From the NCBI GenBank assembly GCA_016208645.1, contig JACQXP010000410.1, forward strand, positions 1-17,330: a stretch of DNA of 17,330 bases, read 5' to 3'. The DNA comes from Candidatus Methylomirabilota bacterium. Its GTDB lineage: Bacteria; Methylomirabilota; Methylomirabilia; Methylomirabilales; 2-02-FULL-66-22. Below are positions 6,680 to 13,183 of the stretch, piece after piece. The notes under the pieces are model-generated. The model was not told where the DNA came from. It worked only from the letters and a program-made list of their open reading frames with translations, and ran no database searches. Position 1 is the first letter of the stretch; the number at the start of each line of letters is the position of its first letter. The translations under genes and the position numbers were made by a program.

Positions 6680-7099
6680 ATGGATCCACGGTGCACTGAA
6701 GCCTGCCAGGAGATCTTTCTCCCCGCGGAGCATCGGATCGCGGAGCTTTCGGTGTCCACGGCGGCGCTGTTCGCGGACCAGGCCTTTCGCGGCCGGTGCC
6801 TCGTGACGTTACGCGAGCACTATACCGAGCTGTTCCAGCTCACCCCGGCGATGCGGACCGCCTTCCTGGACGACGTCACCCGGATCGCCGAGGCGGTGTT
6901 CCGCGCCCTGAACCCGATCAAGATGAATTACGAGCTGCTGGGCAACCAGGTCCCCCACATGCACTGGCATGTCATTCCCCGCTTCCGTGAAGACGGCGTG
7001 TATCCCAAGCCGATCTGGGGCAGCGAGCTTTCACGGACGACCCTGCGCCCGGCAGAGCGGGACGCCCTGATCGCCGCCATCCGGCGATACCTGCGCTGA
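6680..7099 (+). CDS. HIT-family (histidine triad) nucleotide hydrolase/transferase
   Basis: A 139-residue protein with the histidine triad HMHWHVIPR (His93, His95, His97), the active site of HIT nucleotide-phosphate hydrolases acting on AMP-linked substrates such as diadenosine polyphosphates or adenylylated compounds. An upstream Asn in GNQVPHMHWH also fits. The C-terminal PIWGSELSR block resembles the Ap4A-hydrolase-like HIT subgroup. The common N-terminal zinc CxxC is not present; a Cys5-x3-Cys9 pair occurs instead. ATG 6680 is preferred over upstream in-frame starts because residues before it show no family similarity and would overlap the promoter candidate. The ribosome site is weak (GGAG). 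The MFS gene follows after 33 bases. Confidence 0.88.
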   Translation: MDPRCTEACQEIFLPAEHRIAELSVSTAALFADQAFRGRCLVTLREHYTELFQLTPAMRTAFLDDVTRIAEAVFRALNPIKMNYELLGNQVPHMHWHVIPRFREDGVYPKPIWGSELSRTTLRPAERDALIAAIRRYLR

Positions 7100-7132
7100 G
7101 CCGCGGGTTCCACCCTCCCATCCTCTGGATCG

Positions 7133-8254
7133 TTGGTGTACACGAAACCGTTCGTCCTGGCCAGCGTCGCCAACTTCCTGTTCTTCACCAACCTCAACGT
7201 CTACACGCTGCTGCCCCTGTATATCCAGGCCCTGGGGGGCCGTGAGGGACGGATCGGCAGCATCATGGCCATGCACAGCGTGGCCGCCGTCCTCTGCCAG
7301 GCGGGGATCGGGCCCCTCCTGGACCGGTGGGGCCGGAAGCCGTTCATGCTCCTGGCGGCTGGCCTCGTGGCGGTGACCTCGGTCGCCTATGCCGCCTCCA
7401 CCGCCCTCGGCTGGCACTTTTACCTGATCCGGTTCCTGCAGGGCGTGGCCTTCTCTGTCTTCATCACCAGCAACCTGACCCTCATCGCGGACCTGGCGCC
7501 TCCCAGCCGTCGGGCGGAGGCGGTGGGCATTTTCGGCGTCTCGGGCCTCGTGACGATTGCCCTGGCGCCGGCCATCGGCGAGATGGTGTTGCAGACCTGG
7601 GGATTCCGCACGCTCTTCGTGGCCTCCGTGGTCGTGGCCGCGGGGACGCTGGCGGTGTGCCTGGCGATCGTGGTCCCGGCCGCCTCCGAGGCCGCGGAGG
7701 CCTTCCAGGGGTTCGGACCGGGGTTCTGGCCCACCTTCTTGCCAGTCCTCACGGCGGCCTTCCAGTTCGGCCTGGCGAACTCGATCGTCTTCGTGTTTTT
7801 TCCGCCCTTCGCCCGCCAGGTGGGACTTCCCCGAATCGGTCCCTTCTACCTGATGTACGCGGTGGTAGCCATCGTGGTGCGTTTCCTGGGTGGCCGGCTG
7901 GCCGATCGCTTCGGGCGACGGCAGGTGATTCTCCCGTCGTTGGCCGGCTTGGCCGCGGGGATCCTGCTGTTCAGCGTCCTGCATTCCACCTGGCTCTTGC
8001 TGGTGATCGCGCTGGTCAACGGGGCCTCCCAGGGATTCGTCTACCCGGCGACGAGCGCGCTGGCCTTCGATCGGGCGCCCAGCGGGGCGCGCGGCAGAGC
8101 GCTGGCGGCCTACAACATGTCCGCCCTGGCGGGCGGCGCTGTTGGGGCCATCGGCTTTGGCTGGGTGGCGGAGCTTCTGGGATACCGCCCGGGATTCGTG
8201 GTGGCCGGCCTCATCCTGGTGACGGGGGCGCTCGTGTTCTGGCGGAAACGGTGA
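7133..8254 (+). CDS. MFS transporter, 12 predicted membrane helices
   Basis: A 373-residue major facilitator superfamily permease. The N-terminus FVLASVANFLFFTNLNVYTLLPLYI is the first helix. The MFS motif A appears in both halves: GPLLDRWGRKP (about residues 61-71, loop 2-3) and GGRLADRFGRRQ (loop 8-9), a sign of internal duplication. Hydrophobic segments fit 12 helices with a central loop at about residues 185-195. The substrate cannot be read from the sequence; the general shape resembles drug or metabolite efflux proteins. The start is probably TTG 7133 or GTG 7136, neither with a clear ribosome site, which suggests translational coupling to the HIT gene. A nested inverted repeat follows the stop. 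Confidence 0.9.
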   Translation: MVYTKPFVLASVANFLFFTNLNVYTLLPLYIQALGGREGRIGSIMAMHSVAAVLCQAGIGPLLDRWGRKPFMLLAAGLVAVTSVAYAASTALGWHFYLIRFLQGVAFSVFITSNLTLIADLAPPSRRAEAVGIFGVSGLVTIALAPAIGEMVLQTWGFRTLFVASVVVAAGTLAVCLAIVVPAASEAAEAFQGFGPGFWPTFLPVLTAAFQFGLANSIVFVFFPPFARQVGLPRIGPFYLMYAVVAIVVRFLGGRLADRFGRRQVILPSLAGLAAGILLFSVLHSTWLLLVIALVNGASQGFVYPATSALAFDRAPSGARGRALAAYNMSALAGGAVGAIGFGWVAELLGYRPGFVVAGLILVTGALVFWRKR

Positions 8255-8261
8255 GACATGT

Positions 8262-8318
8262 CACTCCGGCCTCCGGGAGCGAGTGGATGCCCCCCCGGAG
8301 GAACCCGCGCCCGGAGTG
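8262..8318 (+). terminator. Nested inverted repeat after the MFS gene
   Basis: An outer 8-bp stem, CACTCCGG (8262-8269) with CCGGAGTG (8311-8318), encloses an inner 8-bp stem, CCTCCGGG (8270-8277) with CCCGGAGG (8294-8301), with a 9-nt bulge on one side. It starts eight bases after the MFS stop, as a terminator would, but has no T tract. It overlaps a possible ECF promoter at 8300-8328. Confidence 0.45.
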
Positions 8319-8328
8319 GGAGTCGTGA
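8300..8328 (+). promoter_or_regulatory. Possible ECF-type autoregulated promoter for the sigma factor operon
   Basis: GGAACC (8300-8305), a 17-nt spacer and TCGTGA (8323-8328) resemble the GGAAC -35 and TC-containing -10 of ECF/RpoE promoters. Such a promoter upstream of an ECF gene would fit autoregulation. It is a weak pattern match in GC-rich sequence. Confidence 0.3.
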
Positions 8329-8369
8329 GAAGGCGCTGCAGAATAATGAAGACCAAATTTGTAGGCTTG

Positions 8370-8409
8370 CGCCTCCGCAGGCGATCTGGTAGCTTCACGC
8401 GAACCAGAT
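8370..8409 (+). promoter_or_regulatory. Two adjoining hairpins just upstream of the ECF sigma gene
   Basis: CGCCT-CCGC-AGGCG (8370-8383) is immediately followed by ATCTGGT-N12-ACCAGAT (8384-8409), both perfect stems, ending 22 bases before the GTG start. Together they could be leader RNA structures, or the second could be a 7-bp inverted-repeat operator. No known riboswitch class is recognised. Confidence 0.4.
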
Positions 8410-8431
8410 TCCTTCACAATCGCATGATCCC

Positions 8432-8965
8432 GTGCCCATGAATCACGCACAAACACCGTTGCCCGCAGAGGCGCTGGGCTACCTCGACGCCCTCTACAAT
8501 CTCGCGCGCTGGCTCGCCCGAGATCCGGCCGAGGCGGAGGATCTCGTCCAGGAGACGTACCTTCGCGCCATCCGCGCGGCCCATCAGTTCCAGCCTGGAA
8601 CCAATCTCCGTGCGTGGTTGTTTCAGATACTGAGGAATACGTTCTTCACCCTGTACAAGCGCAAGGGGCGGGAACCGGAGGGCATGGACCCGGAGATACT
8701 GGACGGGATGTCCGGCTGGGACGGACCGACTGGCGTGGGGGAGCGCATGGCAGGGCCGCCGGATGGCACGGCGGGCCTGGACCTGACGGCGGCGCTCACG
8801 CGCCTGCCCGAGGAGTATCGCTCCGTGGTCCTCCTGGCGGACCTCGAGGATTTCAGCATGGGGGAGATCGCGCGGATCATGGACTGTCCCGTGGGGACGG
8901 TGAAGTCCCGACTCTTCCGCGCCCGAGCGATCCTGAAGGAACTCTTGCGCGACTACGTGGGATAG
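8432..8965 (+). CDS. ECF-family RNA polymerase sigma factor
   Basis: A 177-residue sigma factor with only regions 2 and 4. Region 2 spans about residues 13-78, with RDPAEAEDLVQETYLRAIRA (region 2.2, core binding) and FQPGTNLRAWLFQILRN (region 2.3/2.4). Region 4 spans about 122-172, with LPEEYRSVVLLADLEDFSMGEIA and MDCPVGTVKSRLFRAR as the helix-turn-helix that reads the -35. The linker of about 40 residues is rich in Gly and Pro. The start may be GTG 8432 or ATG 8438; no good ribosome site decides between them. The anti-sigma gene starts 17 bases after the stop, the standard arrangement in which a membrane anti-sigma factor holds the sigma until a signal releases it. Confidence 0.95.
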   Translation: MPMNHAQTPLPAEALGYLDALYNLARWLARDPAEAEDLVQETYLRAIRAAHQFQPGTNLRAWLFQILRNTFFTLYKRKGREPEGMDPEILDGMSGWDGPTGVGERMAGPPDGTAGLDLTAALTRLPEEYRSVVLLADLEDFSMGEIARIMDCPVGTVKSRLFRARAILKELLRDYVG

Positions 8966-8982
8966 CCCGGCGAAGAGATTCG

Positions 8983-9777
8983 ATGGAATGTTCTGAGGCC
9001 CGCGAAAATCTCACGGATCTGAATCGGGGACGCCTGGAGGGCGATAGGGCGGAAGCGGTGCGTGCCCACGTGGGGCAATGCGCCACCTGCGCCGCCGCGC
9101 TCCAGCGAGAGGTCGAGGTCCGCGCCCTGATTCAAGCCCGGGCCCCGCGGTATACAGCGCCGCCGGCGCTGCGCCGCCGGATCCAGGCTGCCATGGCGCA
9201 GCCCCGCCCCGCGGGGTGGTCCGCGTGGCGCACCTGGCTCCGCGGCCACCCGTGGACGGTGGGTTCCCTGGCCGGGGCGGTCGCCGTCCTTCTGCTCGTG
9301 TGGGGAGGGACGCTCTGGATGGCGAGGGATCCCGTGTCCCGGCTGGCGGCCCGGGCGGTGGCCGAGCACGTCGAGTATTCCAAGGAGATGATGAACCGGC
9401 CGACCCCGGATCCTCCCGCGCTGGTGCAGGAGTTGCGGTTGCAAGCGGGATTCTCGTTCGAACCGGTCTTCCGCGGCGATTCCCATGTCCGGTTGGTGGC
9501 CGGCCTCGTGAGCGACCTCTTGGGAAAGCGGGCCGCCACCTTCGTCTATCGGGACGGCTCGGGTCGGTACACGACGCTGTTTCTCATGCCGGAGGCCGGC
9601 ACCGTCATCCCGGCCGAGAATCGGATGCCCATCGAGACCTTCAAGCCGTACCACCGGGTGACCTCGGGCCGCCACCTGCTCCTGTGGAAGCAGCGGGATC
9701 TGGCCTGCCTCCTGGTCTCGGACCTCGACGAGGCCGAGTTGGCTGCGATGTTCCTCAAGATCCGCAAATCCGCATGA
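8983..9777 (+). CDS. Zinc-finger transmembrane anti-sigma factor
   Basis: A 264-residue protein in three parts. The N-terminal cytosolic zinc-finger anti-sigma domain (zf-HC2 type) has Cys3 and the His29-x3-Cys33-x2-Cys36 motif (HVGQCATC), which binds zinc and clamps ECF sigma factors. One membrane helix spans about residues 93-113 (VGSLAGAVAVLLLVWGG). The outer C-terminal region (about 115-264) contains VRLVAGLVSDLLGKRAATFVYRD and LLLWKQRDLACLLVSDLDEAEL, a pattern I associate with RsiW-like bacterial anti-sigma sensors. It is placed directly after its likely sigma partner. ATG 8983 has AAGAG upstream and gives the Cys3 expected of the motif. The inducing signal is unknown. Confidence 0.88.
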   Translation: MECSEARENLTDLNRGRLEGDRAEAVRAHVGQCATCAAALQREVEVRALIQARAPRYTAPPALRRRIQAAMAQPRPAGWSAWRTWLRGHPWTVGSLAGAVAVLLLVWGGTLWMARDPVSRLAARAVAEHVEYSKEMMNRPTPDPPALVQELRLQAGFSFEPVFRGDSHVRLVAGLVSDLLGKRAATFVYRDGSGRYTTLFLMPEAGTVIPAENRMPIETFKPYHRVTSGRHLLLWKQRDLACLLVSDLDEAELAAMFLKIRKSA

Positions 9778-9960
9778 CGGGATGCCGGCACTAGCCATCC
9801 CCGAGGCCATCCGCCCGCCCCAACCCTCCCGGCTGTGAACCCGAACAGTGATGAGCGTTGGCGAGTCGTTGCGATCTTGCCACCGAAAGCCAGGCAAGGG
9901 TCCGTCGCCTGGATTGTATGGTTTTCCAGAGCAAGAGCCCACCTGGACGCGGTTTCCCGG

Positions 9961-9988
9961 TTGACACGATGCGGAAATGTGGTATATT
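9961..9988 (+). promoter_or_regulatory. Sigma70 promoter for the PerR-rubrerythrin operon
   Basis: TTGACA (9961-9966), a 16-nt spacer and TATATT (9983-9988) form a near-consensus promoter within an AT-rich island (about 9975-10030) unlike the surrounding GC-rich sequence. The predicted start near 9995 leaves a leader of about 57 bases to the GTG at 10052. Confidence 0.7.
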
Positions 9989-10013
9989 TATTAGAAAGCG
10001 ATCAAACTCATGT

Positions 10014-10026
10014 AGTAACCATTACT
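10014..10026 (+). promoter_or_regulatory. Candidate PerR/Fur-type operator, AGTAA-CCA-TTACT
   Basis: A perfect 5+3+5 palindrome lies about 25 bases downstream of the -10 and 26 bases before the perR start. AT-rich inverted repeats with TTA/TAA arms are typical of Fur-family boxes, and Fur-family genes commonly repress themselves from this position. The family consensus is longer (7-1-7), so the match is partial. Confidence 0.45.
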
Positions 10027-10051
10027 GATTACTCTCATCCACCAGGCACCC

Positions 10052-10579
10052 GTGACCCGGCCCACTGGATTTCGACCCCCTGCGTCCGCCCGGCGCGCCA
10101 TTGCCAGCCGCCTGCGCGCCCAGGGACTGCGTGTCACCGCCCAACGTGTGGCGATCCTCCAGGTCCTGGCGAGGAGCACCGGCCACCCCACGGTGGACGA
10201 GATCTACCGGGGAGTGCGCCGGCTGTTCCCCATGATCTCGCTGAACACGGTCTACAAGACCCTGAGCGCCCTCCGGGAACGGGGCGAATTGATCGCCCTA
10301 GGCGGGGGCGAGGATGGCGCCATCCGGTTCGAGTCCAATCCCACGCCGCACCATCATGCGGTGTGCCTCGGCTGTCGGAAGATCCAGGATGTGATGGATC
10401 CGGGCCTGGACGCGCCGGAGAGATCGCCGCGCCTGGCGGGAGGCTTCACGGTGGTCGGCCACCGGGTGGAGCTCTTCGGGTATTGTCGGGGGTGTCGGGG
10501 GGAGGGCGGCCGGTCTCCGGCCAAGCCCCCCGAGGGTCGGGCGGCGCCTCGTCGCCGCGGTCGGCGCGCGCACCGATGA
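10052..10579 (+). CDS. perR: Fur-family regulator, PerR type (peroxide sensor)
   Basis: A 175-residue metalloregulator starting at GTG 10052. The winged helix covers about residues 14-85, with GLRVTAQRVAILQVLA, HPTVDEIY and the recognition region ISLNTVYKTLSALRERGEL. The dimer domain has HHHAVCLGCRKIQDV and a second GYCRGC, so the structural zinc site Cys105/Cys108/Cys145/Cys148 is complete. Aligned with Bacillus PerR, the regulatory ligands are His45, His100, His102 and Asp113, with Glu94 where PerR has Asp85. The Asp at 113 favours PerR (iron-dependent histidine oxidation) over Fur. An Arg/Pro-rich tail (about 150-175) is unusual. Rubrerythrin downstream is a classic PerR target. Expected role: repress the operon until peroxide oxidises the sensor. 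Confidence 0.88.
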   Translation: MTRPTGFRPPASARRAIASRLRAQGLRVTAQRVAILQVLARSTGHPTVDEIYRGVRRLFPMISLNTVYKTLSALRERGELIALGGGEDGAIRFESNPTPHHHAVCLGCRKIQDVMDPGLDAPERSPRLAGGFTVVGHRVELFGYCRGCRGEGGRSPAKPPEGRAAPRRRGRRAHR

Positions 10580-10628
10580 GGCGCCTTCGCCGCGAGACGC
10601 ATTGCGGGCACCAGCCTGGAGAGAGGAA

Positions 10629-10651
10629 GGGCAGGGGTTGGACTCCTGCCC
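10629..10651 (+). promoter_or_regulatory. Hairpin between perR and rubrerythrin
   Basis: GGGCAGGGG-TTGGA-CTCCTGCCC forms a 9-bp stem with one G-T pair and a 5-nt loop, in the 132-base gap between the two genes. There is no T tract after it, so it may be an RNA-stability or processing element rather than a terminator. Confidence 0.45.
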
Positions 10652-10711
10652 GGTGATGATGGCGGGGTCGCAGTGGCATCTTCATCAACGAGTGGAGGAG
10701 GAGGTGCAGCC

Positions 10712-11137
10712 ATGCCGAAATCGCTGAAGGGAACCAAGAGCTTCGAGAACCTCAAAGAGGCCTTCGCGGGCGAGTCGCAGGCCAACCGGCGCTACCTCTA
10801 CTTCGCCAGGCAGGCGGACGTGGAGGGCTACCCGGATGTCGCCGGCCTGTTCCGCGACACGGGGGAGGGGGAGACGGGGCACGCCCACGGCCACCTGGAC
10901 TTCCTGAAAGAGGTGGGTGATCCGGTGACCGGGATCCCCATCGGGACGACGGTCCAGAACTTGAAGTCCGCGGTGGAGGGCGAGACCTACGAATATACCC
11001 AGATGTACCCCGGCTTCGCCAAGACCGCCCGAGAGGAGGGCTTCGAAGAGCTGGCGGAGTGGTTCGAGACGCTGGCCCGGGCGGAGAAGTCGCACGCCGG
11101 CCGGTTCAGCAGGGGGCTGGAGAGCCTGGGGAAGTAA
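10712..11137 (+). CDS. rbr: Rubrerythrin, ferritin-like di-iron domain only
   Basis: A 141-residue non-haem di-iron peroxidase of the rubrerythrin family. The helical ligand motifs are present: Glu21 (EAFAGESQANRRYLYFA), Glu54/His57 (EGETGHAHGH), Glu91 and Glu94 (EGETYEYTQMYPGFAKTAREEGF) and Glu125/His128 (RAEKSHAGRF). The C-terminal rubredoxin-like iron domain of classical rubrerythrin is absent, so electrons must come from another protein; the next gene is a candidate. It reduces hydrogen peroxide to water in the cytosol. ATG 10712 has a strong GGAGGAGGAGG six bases upstream; the open frame extends to 10673, but the added MASSSTSGGGG is just the ribosome-site sequence translated. Confidence 0.95.
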   Translation: MPKSLKGTKSFENLKEAFAGESQANRRYLYFARQADVEGYPDVAGLFRDTGEGETGHAHGHLDFLKEVGDPVTGIPIGTTVQNLKSAVEGETYEYTQMYPGFAKTAREEGFEELAEWFETLARAEKSHAGRFSRGLESLGK

Positions 11138-11161
11138 TCCCGGCCCGACCGCCGTTTCCTG

Positions 11162-11189
11162 GCCGGGGCCGCGCCGCCGCGGCCCCGGC
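11162..11189 (+). terminator. Very strong GC hairpin after rubrerythrin
   Basis: A perfect 12-bp stem (GCCGGGGCCGCG with CGCGGCCCCGGC) closes a 4-nt loop CCGC, beginning 24 bases after the rubrerythrin stop. No T tract follows. It could end part of the transcripts, or protect the upstream rubrerythrin mRNA, so that rubrerythrin is made in excess over the two downstream proteins. Confidence 0.6.
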
Positions 11190-11217
11190 ATCTCGCCGTC
11201 CTTGCGAGGACCCACCC

Positions 11218-12486
11218 ATGACGTATCACCCAACGCTTCCCGCCTATTGGGATCCGGATGCCCTGGAGAAAGACATGCGCCGGATCTTCCACTACTGCAT
11301 TGACTGCCGCATGTGCGTCACCCTCTGCCATGCCTTCCCGGAGCTGTTCCGGCGGGTTGACGCCAAGGGGGAGGATTCCAGCGTCCTGGACGCCGCGGAC
11401 ATGCAGGCGGTGGTGGAGCTGTGCAACGACTGCAAGCTGTGTTTTCCCAAGTGCCCGTACACGCCGCCCCATGCGTGGAATCTCGACTTCCCCCGGTTGA
11501 TGCTGCGGGCCAGGGCGGTGGCGGCGCGGCGGTCCGGGATCTCCTTCCGGGATCGGATGCTGAGCCGCCCCGAGACCATCGGCACGCTGAGCAGCCCCCT
11601 GGCGCCGGTCGTCAATGCCCTGAACCGAAACGGGGGCTTTCGCGCGCTCCTGGAGAAGCTGACGGGGATTCACCGGGAGACTCCCCTGCCCGAATACCAT
11701 CGCGAGACGTTCGCCGCCTGGGTGGCGCGGCGTGGCACCCGCCGTCCCGCGGGCGAGCCGGCCGGCCGGGTGGCCCTCTTTTACACCTGCACCGTGGACT
11801 ACAACGCGCCCGAGGTGGGGCGGGCGGCCGTCGAGGTGCTGGAGCGGAACCGGGTCGAGGTCGCGGTGCCGCCGCAGGTCTGCTGCGGGATGCCCAATCT
11901 GGACTGCGGGGACGTCGAGGCGGCCACGGCCGCGGCACGGCAGAATATCGGGACCCTGCACCCACTGGTCACGGCAGGCTACGAGATCGTCACGCCGGGA
12001 CCGAGCTGTGGCTTCATGCTCCGGCAGGAGTATCCCCTCCTGGTGGACACCCCGGCTGCCAGAGAGGTGGCGGCCCACACCGTGGACCTCTGCGAGTACC
12101 TGATGCGCTTGCACAACCAGGGGAAACTCGACACCGACTTCCCGCAACGCCCCGGCGCGGTGACCTACCATTTGCCCTGCCACCTGAAGGCCCAGAACAT
12201 CGGCTACAAGTCCCGGGACCTGATGCAGGTGGCGGGCGCCACGGTTCAAGTCATCGAGCGCTGCTGCGGCCACGACGGGACGTGGAGCATGCGGACGGCC
12301 CACTATGATCACTCCATGCAGATGGGCCGCAGGCTCTTCGAGGCCATGCGGGAGGCGGGGGCGCCCATTGCGGCGTCGGACTGCGTGCTGGCCCAATTGC
12401 AGATCCAGAAGGGGACGGGCATCCTGCCCCTTCACCCGATCCAGGTCATCCACCGGGCCTACGGTCTGGCCGGGGAGGCGCACTGA
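11218..12486 (+). CDS. GlpC/HdrD-like (Fe-S)-binding oxidoreductase subunit with two CCG domains
   Basis: A 422-residue soluble protein. The N-terminus holds two 4Fe-4S ferredoxin-type motifs: Cys27-x2-Cys30-x2-Cys33-x3-Cys37 (HYCIDCRMCVTLC) and Cys69-x2-Cys72-x2-Cys75-x3-Cys79 (LCNDCKLCFPKCP). Two CCG domains follow, as in heterodisulfide reductase HdrB/HdrD and GlpC: VCCGMPNLDCG (Cys222-Cys223) with GPSCG (Cys264), and HLPCH (Cys321) with RCCGHDG (Cys349-Cys350) and SDC (Cys389). Such proteins pass electrons between a quinone or flavin partner and a disulfide or metal acceptor. Its place between rubrerythrin and DUF3501 suggests it supplies electrons for peroxide reduction; that is inference. 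It has no membrane helix. ATG 11218 has only a weak GAGGA upstream. Confidence 0.9.
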   Translation: MTYHPTLPAYWDPDALEKDMRRIFHYCIDCRMCVTLCHAFPELFRRVDAKGEDSSVLDAADMQAVVELCNDCKLCFPKCPYTPPHAWNLDFPRLMLRARAVAARRSGISFRDRMLSRPETIGTLSSPLAPVVNALNRNGGFRALLEKLTGIHRETPLPEYHRETFAAWVARRGTRRPAGEPAGRVALFYTCTVDYNAPEVGRAAVEVLERNRVEVAVPPQVCCGMPNLDCGDVEAATAAARQNIGTLHPLVTAGYEIVTPGPSCGFMLRQEYPLLVDTPAAREVAAHTVDLCEYLMRLHNQGKLDTDFPQRPGAVTYHLPCHLKAQNIGYKSRDLMQVAGATVQVIERCCGHDGTWSMRTAHYDHSMQMGRRLFEAMREAGAPIAASDCVLAQLQIQKGTGILPLHPIQVIHRAYGLAGEAH

Positions 12487-13061
12487 TGCGGAAGCTCTGC
12501 CTTGCGGACATCGCGGATCTCACGGCATACGAGCGGGAGCGGCCGGAGTTCCGGGCCCGCGTCATCGCCCTGAAGAAACACCGGCGGGTCCCCGTCGGCG
12601 ACTGCATCACGCTGGTCTTCGAGAATCGCGACACGGCGCGATTCCAGATCCAGGAGATGTGCCGCGTGGAGCGGATCGTGAACCCCGAGGCCATTCAGGC
12701 CGAGGTGGATGTGTACAATACTCTGATCCCCGAGGAGGGGGAGCTGTCGGCCACCCTCCTGGTGGAGCTGGATGACCAGCAGAGGGTCCGCGCGCTGCTG
12801 GACCGCCTGATCGGGGTGAACGAGCGGGTGTTCCTGGAAACCGGGGGCCGTCGGATCCAGGCGCAGTTCGACCCGGGGACCTATCGAGAAGATCGCGTGG
12901 CGGCGGTTCACTACATCCGCTTCCGCCTCACGCCGGAGGCCATCCAGGCCTTCAAGGCGGGCGGCCGGGAGATCGCGCTGGTGATTGACCATCCAAACTA
13001 TCGAGGTCGCACAGTCCTCTCTACGGAGACCCGGAAGGCATTGGCCGAAGATCTCGAGTAG
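12486..13061 (+). CDS. DUF3501 family protein
   Basis: A 191-residue soluble protein that I recognise as DUF3501, a family of unknown function repeatedly found after rubrerythrin and GlpC/HdrD-like genes. Visible conserved stretches are YERERPEFRARVIALKKHRRVPVGD near the N-terminus, LVFENRDTARFQIQEMCRVERI, VDVYNTLIPEEGELSATLLVEL in the middle, and VHYIRFRLTPEAIQAFK toward the end. Its ATG overlaps the stop of the Fe-S gene (TGATG at 12484-12488), so the two are translated in a coupled fashion and probably made in equal amounts, which suggests a complex. No Cys-rich or catalytic motif is apparent. Gene position points to a role in peroxide or iron-sulfur stress defence. Confidence 0.9.
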   Translation: MRKLCLADIADLTAYERERPEFRARVIALKKHRRVPVGDCITLVFENRDTARFQIQEMCRVERIVNPEAIQAEVDVYNTLIPEEGELSATLLVELDDQQRVRALLDRLIGVNERVFLETGGRRIQAQFDPGTYREDRVAAVHYIRFRLTPEAIQAFKAGGREIALVIDHPNYRGRTVLSTETRKALAEDLE

Positions 13062-13104
13062 GGTCGCCCCACCCGTCCTGCCCCACCCCTGCGCGCGCCC
13101 ACCC

Positions 13105-13120
13105 CGGCGCTGCGCCGTTT
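13105..13120 (+). terminator. Weak hairpin-TTT after the DUF3501 gene
   Basis: CGGCG-CTG-CGCCG followed by TTT lies 44 bases after the DUF3501 stop, in the 122-base gap between convergent genes. It is short, but it is the only terminator-like structure seen in the gap. Confidence 0.3.
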
Positions 13121-13183
13121 GGCGTGCTTGGCCCCTTGGCGGTTAGAGCCTATCGTCTGGGTTCGGCGCAGGGAAGGCGTGGA

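Noticed and set aside
7031..7984. 317-codon open frame on the minus strand opposite the MFS gene
   Set aside because: The translation is charged and repetitive (EGREDWQEGG-like) with no family features, while the plus strand encodes clear membrane helices and motif A.
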